A DNA stretch of 64,000 bases from Oscillospiraceae bacterium (GCA_009783695.1 WRCY01000001.1:1-64000), one strand, 5' to 3'; numbered from the stretch's first letter, positions 20,752 to 30,105 are shown. Notes: generated by a model from the sequence alone, not told the origin. Numbers and translations: made by a program.

Positions 20752-21831
20752 TTTTACGGGGTCCGCGGAAAGATACTTTTTCACCATAAGCGCAATCTTA
20801 AATATAATAGCGTGGTCAAATTCGCGCAGGTCAAGCCCCGTCAGCTTCCGAATCTTGTCAAGGCGGTAAACCAGCGTGTTCCTATGTACGAACAGCTTTC
20901 TTGAAGTTTCTGAAACGTTCAGATTGTTCTCAAAGAATCTTTGAATCGTGAACAGCGTTTCATGGTCAAGCGACTCAATCGAGCCTTTCTTAAACACTTC
21001 TGACAGGAACGTATCGCAGAGCGTGGTAGGCAGATGGTAAATAAGCCGCGCTATACCGAGGTTATCGTAGCTGATGATGGTCTTGTCCGTGTCAAAAACC
21101 TTACCGACTTCAAGGGCAATCTGCGCCTCCTTGAAGCTGCGCGCCAGGTCCTTGACGCCGAGTACGGGCGTGCCGATACCAACGTTCACACGGGTGAAAA
21201 ATTCACTCGACAGCGTGTCCGAAATCGAACGCGCAAGCTTTTCGAGGTCTTTTATATCAATCTGCGCCTTGAGCTCTTTCACGAGCACGATGTCGGTTTC
21301 TGTAATATTAAATACAAAATCCTTGTTTTTATCGGGGAAAAGATTCTGAATCACATCATAAGCCGAAACATCGTTGGACGAGATAATGCTGATTAAGAAA
21401 ACGACGCGGTTTATGTCTGAATTAAAGTGCAGTTCGCGGGATTTTATGCTGATGTCTCCGGGCAGAATATTATCGAGGATTATATTTTTGATAAAATTAT
21501 TACGGTCATATTTTTCGTCATAATACTGTTTAATGCTCGCAAGCGTTATCGCCAGTATCGAGGCATATTTGCCCGCCCCCTCGTCAACGCCCTCGACAAA
21601 TACGGCATAATCGGGCTTCGCGTGGATTCCGAACGGCTTGTACGTGTAGCCGTCCCTGATGAAAATATCGTGCGATTCGCCGATTTCGATTGAGAAGAAG
21701 TCAGTGCTGGTGCCGAGTTTCGGGGTTTCGCTGCAGGCGACTACGGTTGCGTTCTCGTCAATAACGCCGATAACTCGCCCCACGGTGTCTTTCATCTGCT
21801 GAATTACCCCTTGAAATAATCTGTTAGACAT
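20746..21831 (-). CDS. PucR/CdaR-type helix-turn-helix regulator
   Basis: C-terminal FENNLNVSETSRKLFVHRNTLVYRLDKIRKLTGLDLREFDHAI. Confidence 0.85.
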   Translation of the reverse strand: MSNRLFQGVIQQMKDTVGRVIGVIDENATVVACSETPKLGTSTDFFSIEIGESHDIFIRDGYTYKPFGIHAKPDYAVFVEGVDEGAGKYASILAITLASIKQYYDEKYDRNNFIKNIILDNILPGDISIKSRELHFNSDINRVVFLISIISSNDVSAYDVIQNLFPDKNKDFVFNITETDIVLVKELKAQIDIKDLEKLARSISDTLSSEFFTRVNVGIGTPVLGVKDLARSFKEAQIALEVGKVFDTDKTIISYDNLGIARLIYHLPTTLCDTFLSEVFKKGSIESLDHETLFTIQRFFENNLNVSETSRKLFVHRNTLVYRLDKIRKLTGLDLREFDHAIIFKIALMVKKYLSADPVKF

Positions 21832-22039
21832 ATTAATCTACCTTTCCGCCCTTAATCTCAAGGGCTTCGCCGCCTCTGCCGGTGCTCTCCTCCGCAGGAT
21901 TTAAAAACAATCCTGCTGGGCGCATAGGTCGGGCCGGCGCTTGAATAACCATAGATATATATATTCTACATGAAAACGGTAAAAAAAGCAAGTCTTTTTT
22001 ATGAGAAATGTAAATTTTTCATCTAAATTTTTTGTTATA

Positions 22040-22068
22040 TTGCCAAAGAGTTAGAATTGTGGTATACT
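22040..22068 (+). promoter_or_regulatory. Sigma-A-type promoter upstream of metG
   Basis: TTGCCA - 17 nt - TATACT. Confidence 0.6.
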
Positions 22069-22104
22069 AAATTGTACATTTATACGAAAGGACAGATAAA
22101 AATC

Positions 22105-23709
22105 ATGTCTGAAAATACTTTTTATATAACCACGCCTATTTATTATCCGTCGGGAAACCCGCACATCGGGCACTGCTACACGACAGTCGCCTGCGATACG
22201 ATTGCGCGTTATAAACGCTGGCAGGGCTTTGACGTGTTCTTCTCAACCGGCACGGACGAGCACGGCATGAAAATCGAGGAAAACGCAAAAAAGGCGGGAA
22301 TGGAGCCGCAGGCTTATGTTGATGAAATCGCCGCACGCTTCAAGAAACTCTGGGCATACATGAACATCAGCTACGACCGTTATATCCGCACTACCGACGA
22401 TTATCACAAGTCTGCGGTTCAGAATATCTTTAAAAAAATCTATGATAAAGGTTATATTTACAAAGGCGAATATTCCGGGAAATACTGCGTCCCCGACGAG
22501 AGCTTCTGGACAGAATCCCAGCTCAGGGACGGCAAATGCCCCGAGTGCGGGCGTGACGTCATCGACGCTAAGGAAGAGGCATACTTCATGAAGATGCAGC
22601 CGTTTGCAAAGCGTATAGAAAAGCTGCTCACCGAAACGGATTTCCTCAAGCCGTCCGCCCGCGTAAACGAAATGGTGAATAACTTCATCAAGCCCGGGCT
22701 CGAAGACCTCTGCGTGTCACGAACCTCATTTAAATGGGGTGTTCCCGTGCCTTTTGACGGGGAGCACGTCGTTTACGTCTGGCTTGACGCGCTGTCAAAT
22801 TATATCACGTTGCTCGGTTACGGGAACAACGAGTATGACGATATGCGGTATTGGGGAAATGAGAACCCCGCCGAAGGCGGCGTTGCCGCCGCGGATACCG
22901 TTATGCACATGACCGCAAAGGAAATCGTGCGTTTTCATTCTATTATTTGGCCCGCGATTCTTCTTGCGCTGGATTTGCCGCTCCCGAATCGGCTCTACTC
23001 ACACGGCTGGATTAACTTCGGCGGTCAGAAAATGGGTAAGAGCACCGGCAACGTCGTCGACCCGTTCGTACTCGGAAAGCGCTACGGCGTTGACGCCGTG
23101 AGGTATCAGATTCTGCGCGATATGCCTTTCAGCGGCGACTTCGACTTCACTAACGAAATCATGCTCAGCCGTATAAACACAGACCTCGCAAACGATTTGG
23201 GGAACCTGGTATCCCGTACGGTCGCGATGGTTGAAAAGTATTTTGATTCTTCCCTTCCCTCAGAAAAAACGCAAAACAATGAACAAGACAGCGAACTTGT
23301 TTCTCTCGCTTCCGGCTTGAAAAACAAAACCGACGCACTCATCAGCGAACCTCAGCTCAGCGCGTCGCTCATTGAAATTTTTAAGGTAATCTCACGCGCC
23401 AATAAATATATTGATGAAACGGAGCCGTGGATTCTCGCTAAAGATGAGAAAAACAAGCCGCGGCTTGCCGCTGTGCTTTACAATCTGCTTGAAACCATTC
23501 GCATTTGCTCGTCGCTGCTCGCAGCATTCATGCCAACGACAATGCCGAAAGTCTGGGAGCAAATCGGCGCAAGTGAAGATTGCGTTACTCACGAGAATAC
23601 AGGGAAGTGGGGCATATTGCCGCATGATGTCACTGTCAAACGCGGGGAAATTATCTTCCCGCGGTTCGATGTGGCGAAAGAGATTGAGGCTTTGAGCGCC
23701 TTGACTTAA
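22105..23709 (+). CDS. metG: Methionyl-tRNA synthetase
   Basis: TPIYYPSGNPHIGHCYT, GQKMGKSTGNVVDP. Confidence 0.96.
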   Translation: MSENTFYITTPIYYPSGNPHIGHCYTTVACDTIARYKRWQGFDVFFSTGTDEHGMKIEENAKKAGMEPQAYVDEIAARFKKLWAYMNISYDRYIRTTDDYHKSAVQNIFKKIYDKGYIYKGEYSGKYCVPDESFWTESQLRDGKCPECGRDVIDAKEEAYFMKMQPFAKRIEKLLTETDFLKPSARVNEMVNNFIKPGLEDLCVSRTSFKWGVPVPFDGEHVVYVWLDALSNYITLLGYGNNEYDDMRYWGNENPAEGGVAAADTVMHMTAKEIVRFHSIIWPAILLALDLPLPNRLYSHGWINFGGQKMGKSTGNVVDPFVLGKRYGVDAVRYQILRDMPFSGDFDFTNEIMLSRINTDLANDLGNLVSRTVAMVEKYFDSSLPSEKTQNNEQDSELVSLASGLKNKTDALISEPQLSASLIEIFKVISRANKYIDETEPWILAKDEKNKPRLAAVLYNLLETIRICSSLLAAFMPTTMPKVWEQIGASEDCVTHENTGKWGILPHDVTVKRGEIIFPRFDVAKEIEALSALT

Positions 23710-23801
23710 ACTATTTGCATGAATTCCTGTTATGCAACCGATAGTTGGTAGTATGCAACCGCAGTTTCTTGTATAATTTCAGATGAAAGGTGGTGTTCAA
23801 A

Positions 23802-24434
23802 ATGACACTCGGAACAAAAATAAAAGAATATCGCAGCAAACTCGGTTTTTCGCAGGAAAAAATAGCTGAACTCGCAGGTACAAGCCGTCAGGCTGTCACC
23901 AAGTGGGAATCAGACCAATCTGTACCTTGCATGGAAAACCTCATTACGCTTGCCGAAATCTTCGGGGTAAATATAACTGAATTGACTAACGGTGAAAATA
24001 TTGACTCGGACCCTGCCGATATATCCGCTGTGTTTAAAGGTAAAATAGGTGCTTGGTGGTATGTCTTTATTGTGGGTTTTAATGCTTTTATGGCTTTCAT
24101 TGCTTACATTTGTTATGAAGATACCGTGGCTTTTCTGACTACAATAGGCATTGCGGTAATTTTGCTTCCGCTTCTTCTTATTATTACATTTATCAACTAT
24201 ATTATTTTGCACGATGGCATGTTAATCATTCATTTCGGATTCTTTAAAAAGCATATTAACTGTAAGGATATAATAGATATCGAGAAGACAAAAACACAGG
24301 AAGCAGGCATGGCTCTGTCATTTGACAGGTTATTAATCACCACTGTCAAAAGCAGATACATAATATCCGTTAAAGACAGAGAGGGGTTCTTGAATCAGAT
24401 AGTTAAATGCAATAAAAAAATTAATGTGTATTAA
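23802..24434 (+). CDS. XRE-family transcriptional regulator with membrane-spanning C-terminus
   Basis: N-terminal HTH (KLGFSQEKIAELAGTSRQAVTKWESDQSVP), two TM helices. Confidence 0.8.
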   Translation: MTLGTKIKEYRSKLGFSQEKIAELAGTSRQAVTKWESDQSVPCMENLITLAEIFGVNITELTNGENIDSDPADISAVFKGKIGAWWYVFIVGFNAFMAFIAYICYEDTVAFLTTIGIAVILLPLLLIITFINYIILHDGMLIIHFGFFKKHINCKDIIDIEKTKTQEAGMALSFDRLLITTVKSRYIISVKDREGFLNQIVKCNKKINVY

Positions 24435-24435
24435 T

Positions 24436-24463
24436 AAAAAGGAACGCCTCGGCGTTCCTTTTT
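24436..24463 (+). terminator. AAAAAGGAACGCC-TC-GGCGTTCCTTTTT hairpin (bidirectional)
   Basis: Perfect inverted repeat with T tract. Confidence 0.85.
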
Positions 24464-24470
24464 AATTATG

Positions 24471-24551
24471 TTTATTTCCATTAAGTCCTTTCTTCACAAA
24501 CGAGCAATTAAAACAACGTTTTCCCCGATTCAATTGTGTTTATTTTCAAAC
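24471..24551 (-). repeat. Family-1 repeat, orphan copy directly after the hpf stop
   Basis: GTTTGAAAATAAACACAATTGAATCGGGGAAAACGTTGTTTTAATTGCTCGTTTGTGAAGAAAGGACTTAATGGAAATAAA. Confidence 0.88.
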
Positions 24552-25073
24552 TTAATCCTTTGTCGGCTCCATCACCCCGTAGTGCCCGTCCTTGCGCTTG
24601 TAAACCACGTTAATCTCGCCGGTGTCGCCGTTCTTGAACATGAAGAAGCTATGCCCGACCATGTTCATCTGTAAAATCGCCTCGTCCAAATTCATTGGAT
24701 GCAGAATAATAGGCTTTTTCTTAATAACCTCATATGCCGCCTGCTCCTCGATTTCATCTTCAAAACCGTCGTTAAATGCTGCTATGTGCAGGCGTTTTTC
24801 GATTTTTGTTTTATTCTTGCGGATTTGCCGGACAATCCTGTCGACACAGGCGTCAAGCGCGTCGTTCTTATTCTGCGCGGACTGCTCTGCTCTGAATGTA
24901 AGATTATCGTGCTGTACGGTAAGCTCAAGTGTTATCATGCCGCGCTGCGTGGACATCGTGATTCTCGCGTCAAAGGCTTCCCCGAAAAACCGTTCGAGTT
25001 TTTTAAGCTTGCTCTGGGCGTACTCCGCTAAGCCGTCGGCCTGCACTTTTTTCGCGGTTATTTTTACGTTCAT
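24552..25073 (-). CDS. hpf: Ribosome hibernation promoting factor, long form
   Basis: MNVKITAKKVQ... HPF N-domain, C-terminal PMNLDEAILQMNMVGHSFFMFKN. Confidence 0.93.
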   Translation of the reverse strand: MNVKITAKKVQADGLAEYAQSKLKKLERFFGEAFDARITMSTQRGMITLELTVQHDNLTFRAEQSAQNKNDALDACVDRIVRQIRKNKTKIEKRLHIAAFNDGFEDEIEEQAAYEVIKKKPIILHPMNLDEAILQMNMVGHSFFMFKNGDTGEINVVYKRKDGHYGVMEPTKD

Positions 25074-25108
25074 GTGCTTTCTCCTTCTGTTTATATAGAG
25101 TTATCCAA

Positions 25109-25137
25109 ATTATAGCAAATGTTAATCGGTTTGTCAA
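25109..25137 (-). promoter_or_regulatory. Sigma-A-type promoter of hpf
   Basis: On minus strand TTGACA - 17 nt - TATAAT. Confidence 0.8.
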
Positions 25138-25169
25138 GGGCGGGCGGAACCCTGTGTTCCCTTTATTAT

Positions 25170-26072
25170 TTAGCCCATGAGTTTTACCATGACCGCTTTT
25201 TGCGCGTGCAGGCGGTTCTCGGACTCGTCGAAAATCGCATCCGCGTGTTCCTCGAAGACCTTATGAGTAATCTCCTCGCCCTTGTGCGCGGGCAGGCAGT
25301 GCAGAACCATGACATCGGGATTCGCAGCCTTAATCGTTTCGCAGTTAATCTGGAAGCCCGTGAAGTCTTTCTTGCGCTTGTCGGCTTCGTCTTCCTGCCC
25401 CATAGACGACCAAACGTCGGTTACGAGCACATCGGCGTCCGCTGCCGCCTCCAGCGGATCGCTCAGCAGCTCAAAGTTCGCGTAATCTTTCGCGAAATCC
25501 AGCGCGAACTGCGCCGGCTCATATCCTTTCGGAGTCGCTACGCTGACGTTCATGCCGACTTTAAGGCAGCCGACTATCAGCGAGTTTGCCATGTTGTGCC
25601 CGTCACCTATAAAGCAGAGCTTCAAGCCCTCGAGCTTGTTCTTATACTCCCGGATGGTCATTAAATCCGCGAGCACCTGGCACGGATGCGAGGCGTCCGT
25701 AAGCCCGTTGATGACAGGGATTGTGCTGTTTTGTGCAAGAACCTCCACGTCCTCCTGCTTATAAGTGCGTATCATTATGCCGTCAAGGTACCGCGACAGC
25801 ACGCGCGCCGTGTCTTCAATCGGCTCGCCGCGCCCCATCTGCAGCTCCTGCGACGACAGGAACAGCGCATATCCGCCAAGCTGGTACATTCCCGCCTCGA
25901 ACGAAACCCGCGTTCTTGTCGAGGCTTTCTCGAAAATCATACCGAGCGTTTTCCCTTTTAAAAACTTGTGCGGTATTCCGTGCTTCTGCTCGTATTTAAG
26001 CTGGTCAGCGAGGTTCAGTATCTCTATGATTTCTTCAGGGCTCAAGTCGAGCATTTTAAGTAGGTGTTTCAT
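25170..26072 (-). CDS. argF: Ornithine carbamoyltransferase
   Basis: FEKASTRTRVSFEAG, MHCLPAH-equivalent VLHCLPAHKGEEI. Confidence 0.95.
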   Translation of the reverse strand: MKHLLKMLDLSPEEIIEILNLADQLKYEQKHGIPHKFLKGKTLGMIFEKASTRTRVSFEAGMYQLGGYALFLSSQELQMGRGEPIEDTARVLSRYLDGIMIRTYKQEDVEVLAQNSTIPVINGLTDASHPCQVLADLMTIREYKNKLEGLKLCFIGDGHNMANSLIVGCLKVGMNVSVATPKGYEPAQFALDFAKDYANFELLSDPLEAAADADVLVTDVWSSMGQEDEADKRKKDFTGFQINCETIKAANPDVMVLHCLPAHKGEEITHKVFEEHADAIFDESENRLHAQKAVMVKLMG

Positions 26073-26125
26073 GTTGTTTATTTCCTTTCGGTTGTTTATT
26101 TGTTAATTTCGGGATTTTCAGTTCT
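26047..26125. repeat. 79-bp direct repeat, copy A (argF 5' end + spacer + xre tail)
   Basis: Identical by eye to 26465..26543. Confidence 0.92.
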
Positions 26126-26314
26126 ACCATAAAGATAATCTATAGACACGTTAAAAAAATCTGCTATTTTCGGTATAACAGTTATACTCGGCTTTGCTTT
26201 GCCTGATTTCCAATCGCTTATATTTCCGGTTGAAACTCCTATTGTTTCAGCCATGTTTTTTTGTGTTAATTGCTTTTCTTTAAGCAGATTGAATATTTTG
26301 TCTACTATATACAT
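26096..26314 (-). CDS. XRE-family regulator (module 1)
   Basis: HTH LTQKNMAETIGVSTGNISDWKSGKAKPS; tail SIDYLYGRTENPEINK. Confidence 0.85.
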   Translation of the reverse strand: MYIVDKIFNLLKEKQLTQKNMAETIGVSTGNISDWKSGKAKPSITVIPKIADFFNVSIDYLYGRTENPEINK

Positions 26315-26371
26315 ATTAAATACCTCATATTTGTGTAATACGTAAAAATTCGATAATTCGAGAATAATGTA

Positions 26372-26400
26372 TTGACAATCTCGATTATTCGAGCTATAAT
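26372..26400 (+). promoter_or_regulatory. Module 1 promoter TTGACA-17-TATAAT with palindrome CTCGATTATTCGAG between the boxes
   Basis: Sequence match; related TTCGATAATTCGAG just upstream. Confidence 0.7.
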
Positions 26401-26435
26401 ATAATTATAAAATCCAGAACAAAGGAGCTATTACC

Positions 26436-26477
26436 ATGAACGAAACAATCAGAAAGCTTTTTAATCGAGCATTTTAA
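26436..26477 (+). pseudogene. Truncated 5' fragment of the small DUF6809-like ORF (MNETIRKLFN then junction)
   Basis: Near-identical start to MNQTIRKLFN at 26861; broken at the 79-bp duplication. Confidence 0.75.
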
Positions 26478-26543
26478 GTAGGTGTTTCATGTTGTTTATT
26501 TCCTTTCGGTTGTTTATTTGTTAATTTCGGGATTTTCAGTTCT
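26465..26543. repeat. 79-bp direct repeat, copy B; contains a 5' remnant of argF
   Basis: Identical by eye to 26047..26125, offset 418. Confidence 0.92.
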
Positions 26544-26738
26544 CCCTGCGAGATAATCAATTGATACTTCAAGATAATCCGCAATTTTTTCAACGGTATC
26601 AATTTTAGGCATTTGCCCCTTAGACAAGTTACCCACATAATCTTTAACGCCGCATGAAATAAGAAGTTGATTTCTGCTGATTCCTCTTAATTCCGCTAAA
26701 GCATCTATTTTTTTAATCATTATTTGTGCATTAGCCAT
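26514..26738 (-). CDS. XRE-family regulator (module 2)
   Basis: HTH-like; tail SIDYLAGRTENPEINK. Confidence 0.82.
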   Translation of the reverse strand: MANAQIMIKKIDALAELRGISRNQLLISCGVKDYVGNLSKGQMPKIDTVEKIADYLEVSIDYLAGRTENPEINK

Positions 26739-26797
26739 AAATTGTCACCTCATTTTTTGTGTAAATATACAAATTGTGTTAGTTAACAAATCTTGTA

Positions 26798-26826
26798 TTA
26801 ACATTTGTTAGTTAACATATTATAAT
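26798..26826 (+). promoter_or_regulatory. Module 2 promoter TTAACA-17-TATAAT with TGTTAGTTAACA palindromes
   Basis: Two copies of the TTAGTTAACA motif around the promoter. Confidence 0.6.
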
Positions 26827-26860
26827 AAGAACAAGAAAACTAAAACAAAGGAGCTATACC

Positions 26861-27109
26861 ATGAACCAAACAATCAGAAAGCTTTTTAACGGCGAGATTG
26901 ACCCTGCCGGCAAAAAATACTATTATATGTTAGAAGACGAACTTAAATTTGCTGAAAATGATTTAAACGAAACCTTTAACGACAGACAAAAAGAGTTATT
27001 CGCTTCATATAAAATCGCCCATCGCAATTACGAAAGAGAAATTGAATTTTTTCATTTCGAGTGCGGATATAAAACAGCCTCTAAATTAATCATTGAGGGT
27101 TTGAATTAA
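26861..27109 (+). CDS. Small DUF6809-like protein (module 2)
   Basis: MNQTIRKLFNGEIDPAGKKYYY..; paralogue of 29863..30105. Confidence 0.7.
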   Translation: MNQTIRKLFNGEIDPAGKKYYYMLEDELKFAENDLNETFNDRQKELFASYKIAHRNYEREIEFFHFECGYKTASKLIIEGLN

Positions 27110-28252
27110 AATCGCCAAGCCTTTATCAATACTTTCATAATCAATCACGAGCGGCGGCAGAAGCCGCAGCTTCTCTTTCGCCGTCAGCGTCAGCAAGCCC
27201 GCTTCCAGCGCCGATTTCATAACATCGACAGCTTTTTTATTTTTAAGTGTAATCCCGAGCATCAGCCCCTTGCCGCTTATCTTTGCAACTTCGTCAAGCG
27301 CCGATAATTTCTCTTTGATATACTCGCCTTTTTTTATAACTTCGGCGAGAAAACCCTCCCTTGAAACTTTGTTAAGAACAGCCAGCGCCCCTGCTAAAAT
27401 CACAGGATTCCCGCCGTAGGTTGAGCCGTGGGTTCCGGCTGCCAGCACATTTGCGCATTTCTTACCCGCAAGGCAAACCCCGAGCGGCAGACCGCCGCCG
27501 ATGCCTTTAGCGAGCGTAGTTAAGTCGGCTTTTTTACCGTAATGCTCGCCCGCAAGAAACTTTCCCGTGCGCCCTGTGCCCGTCTGCACTTCGTCTGCAA
27601 TCGTCAGCACATCATGCGCTTTGCAGAGCTTGAAAAGCTCATCGACGTAATCCTGCTCAAGCGGGGTTACACCGCCCTCGCCCTGCACATACTCGAACAT
27701 GACCGCGCATACGGAGTCGTCGAGCTTCGCCTTTAAGTCGGCGATGTTATTAGCCTCGGCGTGCACAAAACCCCCGACAAACGGAAAGAAGTAATTATGC
27801 ATTTCCTCCTGCCCCGTCGCCGACAAGGTCGCAATTGTTCTGCCGTGAAAAGAATTCACGAGCGTTATAATAGTGTGCCTGTTTTTGCCGTATTTATCAA
27901 AGCTGTACTTGCGCGCTATTTTAATCGCGCACTCGTTCGCCTCCGCGCCCGAATTCCCGAAAAACATATTAGTATAGCCGGTAATTCTGCAGAGCTTCTC
28001 GGCGAAATCCGCGCCCGGTTTATTATAGTAATAATTTGAGTTGTGCTGCAGGGTCTGCGCCTGCTTGCATACCGCTTCAACCCAGTCGCTGTCGCAGAAG
28101 CCGAGCGAGTTTGTACCTATTCCCGAGCCGAAGTCTATTAACGTCTTTCCGCCCTCTGCGACTGCATTCACGCCGCTTCCGCTTTCAATGGCGAGCGGAA
28201 GCCGCCCGTAGGATTTCATAACGTGCTTGTCGTATTTTTGAATTATACTCAT
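27086..28252 (-). CDS. argD: Acetylornithine aminotransferase
   Basis: Class III aminotransferase motifs (ADEVQTGTGRTG, TTLAKGIGGG); true start MSIIQKY at 28252. Confidence 0.92.
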   Translation of the reverse strand: MSIIQKYDKHVMKSYGRLPLAIESGSGVNAVAEGGKTLIDFGSGIGTNSLGFCDSDWVEAVCKQAQTLQHNSNYYYNKPGADFAEKLCRITGYTNMFFGNSGAEANECAIKIARKYSFDKYGKNRHTIITLVNSFHGRTIATLSATGQEEMHNYFFPFVGGFVHAEANNIADLKAKLDDSVCAVMFEYVQGEGGVTPLEQDYVDELFKLCKAHDVLTIADEVQTGTGRTGKFLAGEHYGKKADLTTLAKGIGGGLPLGVCLAGKKCANVLAAGTHGSTYGGNPVILAGALAVLNKVSREGFLAEVIKKGEYIKEKLSALDEVAKISGKGLMLGITLKNKKAVDVMKSALEAGLLTLTAKEKLRLLPPLVIDYESIDKGLAILIQTLND

Positions 28253-28318
28253 AATTTCAATAAGTCCTTTCTTCACCTTATTCGGGATAAAAACAACGTT
28301 TTCCCTATTCAATTTAAA
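28253..28318 (-). repeat. Family-1 repeat between argB stop and argD start
   Basis: AAATTGAATAGGGAAAACGTTGTTTTTATCCCGAATAAGGTGAAGAAAGGACTTATTGAAATT-ATG. Confidence 0.88.
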
Positions 28319-29165
28319 CAGTTATCATCGTTCCCGCACCCTTGTCGGTCAGCAGCTCAATTAAAATAGAGTGCGGGATTCTTCCGTCTATTATATTCGC
28401 TTTCTTGACCCCGCGCCTCACAGCCTCAAAGCAGCAGTCAATCTTCGGAATCATGCCGCCGGATATAACACCTCGCTCCTTTAAAAGCGGAACCTCGCTG
28501 AGATTTATATTGTATATCAGCGTGCTTTCATCGTCCTTGTCCTCTAAAATTCCCTTAACGTCAGTCATCAGGATAAGATTGTCCGCGCCCATTTCCGCCG
28601 CAATGCGGGAGGCTGCGATGTCGGCGTTGATGTTATAAACCTCGCCGTTCTCCCCGCCCGCAACAGTCGCAATGACGGGGATATAGCCGTTGTTGAGTGC
28701 ATTTTTGATTACCTCGGGGTTGGTCGCCGTTATTTCTCCCACAAAGCCGAGCTCCTCGCTCAGCTGCTTTGCCTCAAGCATGCCGTCGTCAAGACCGCAC
28801 AGCCCGATTGCCTTGCCGCTGTGTGAATAGAGCAGATTCACAAGGTCCTTGTTGACCTTCCCGCACAGCACCATCTGCACGATTTCCGCTGTTTCCTTGT
28901 CGGTATGACGCAGACCGTCAATGAACTTCGGCTCCTTGCCTACTTTTTCGAGCACAGCGTTTATTTCGGGGCCGCCGCCGTGTACCAGCACGATTTTAAT
29001 CCCGCACAGCGACAGCATTACAATGTCCGACATTACCGCCTGCTTGAGCTCGTTGTTTATCATCGCGTTTCCGCCGTACTTTATTACGACGATTTTTCCG
29101 TAGTACTGCCTGATGTAGGGCAGCGCTTCTATTAATATATTTGCTCTTGTATTATTATCTATCAT
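28314..29165 (-). CDS. argB: Acetylglutamate kinase
   Basis: VVIKYGGNAM, LVHGGGPEIN. Confidence 0.95.
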   Translation of the reverse strand: MIDNNTRANILIEALPYIRQYYGKIVVIKYGGNAMINNELKQAVMSDIVMLSLCGIKIVLVHGGGPEINAVLEKVGKEPKFIDGLRHTDKETAEIVQMVLCGKVNKDLVNLLYSHSGKAIGLCGLDDGMLEAKQLSEELGFVGEITATNPEVIKNALNNGYIPVIATVAGGENGEVYNINADIAASRIAAEMGADNLILMTDVKGILEDKDDESTLIYNINLSEVPLLKERGVISGGMIPKIDCCFEAVRRGVKKANIIDGRIPHSILIELLTDKGAGTMITV

Positions 29166-29175
29166 TATTTTCTCC

Positions 29176-29397
29176 TTATTTATTTACCTCGGGATTATCG
29201 GTTCTGCCCGCAAGATAATCAATGGATACACCTAAGTAATCCGCAATTTTCGCGACTGTATCAATTTTAGGGACTTGCCCTTTTTGTAAATTATCAACAT
29301 AAAATTTCACACCGCATGATATTAGCAGTTTATTACGGCTTGTGCCGCGTTCTTTTGCTAATTCATCTATTATTTTTACCATTTGTTCAAGATTCAT
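29176..29397 (-). CDS. XRE-family regulator (module 3), 10 nt upstream of argB
   Basis: MNLEQMVKIIDELAKERGTSRNKLLISCGVKFYVDNLQKG..AGRTDNPEVNK. Confidence 0.8.
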   Translation of the reverse strand: MNLEQMVKIIDELAKERGTSRNKLLISCGVKFYVDNLQKGQVPKIDTVAKIADYLGVSIDYLAGRTDNPEVNK

Positions 29398-29457
29398 AAT
29401 AAACCACCTGTTCTTTTGTGCAAGCATACAAACATCTGTTATCTAATAGATAAGCTA

Positions 29458-29486
29458 TTGACATCTGTTAGTTAATGGATTATAAT
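29458..29486 (+). promoter_or_regulatory. Module 3 promoter TTGACA-17-TATAAT; partner small ORF apparently lost
   Basis: Sequence match; no small ORF follows. Confidence 0.65.
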
Positions 29487-29527
29487 AAGAATAAGAAATT
29501 AATACAAAACGGACGCGCAATGCGCCC

Positions 29528-29749
29528 CTACGCATTAATTTCGGGATTATCAGTCCGCCCTGCAAGATAATCAATAGATACGCCTAAGTAATCCGCAATT
29601 TTCGCGATTGTAGCAATGTTGGGCAACTTATCTTTTTTTAAGTTATCTACATAACTTTTTACACCGCAATCATTAAGTAGCTTATGACGGCTCACACCGC
29701 CACGTTTTGCTAAGTCATCTATTATTTTTATCATTTGTGCACTATTCAT
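29528..29749 (-). CDS. XRE-family regulator (module 4)
   Basis: MNSAQMIKIIDDLAKRGGVSRHKLLNDCGVKSYVDNLKK..AGRTDNPEINA. Confidence 0.8.
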   Translation of the reverse strand: MNSAQMIKIIDDLAKRGGVSRHKLLNDCGVKSYVDNLKKDKLPNIATIAKIADYLGVSIDYLAGRTDNPEINA

Positions 29750-29808
29750 ATTTTTTCTACCTCTTAATTGTATATTTATACAAATTGCGTACAAATACGG
29801 ATTCTATA

Positions 29809-29837
29809 TTGACTTCCGTATATGTACGTGATATAAT
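29809..29837 (+). promoter_or_regulatory. Module 4 promoter TTGACT-17-TATAAT with inverted CGTACAAATACGGA / TCCGTATATGTACG
   Basis: Near-perfect inverted repeat spanning the -35 region. Confidence 0.7.
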
Positions 29838-29862
29838 AAAGAAAACGAAAGGAGCAAATCCA

Positions 29863-30105
29863 ATGAGCGAAATAATAAGAGAGCTTTTTAACGGCGAAAT
29901 ACAACCTGAAAAACATTTTTATTTGTTTGACGATGATTTTAAGATTGCCGAAAAGAAACTGAGCGAAAATCTAAGCGACAAACAGAAAGAATTATTTAAA
30001 GCCTATAAGGCTGCCCGCAGCAATTATGAAAATGAAATTGCGTTCAATAACTTTGATTACGGATACAGAACAGCCTGTAAACTGGTTCATGCGGGATTGA
30101 AATAA
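29863..30105 (+). CDS. Small DUF6809-like protein (module 4)
   Basis: MSEIIRELFNGEIQPEKHFYLFDDDFKIAEKK.., GGAG upstream. Confidence 0.7.
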   Translation: MSEIIRELFNGEIQPEKHFYLFDDDFKIAEKKLSENLSDKQKELFKAYKAARSNYENEIAFNNFDYGYRTACKLVHAGLK

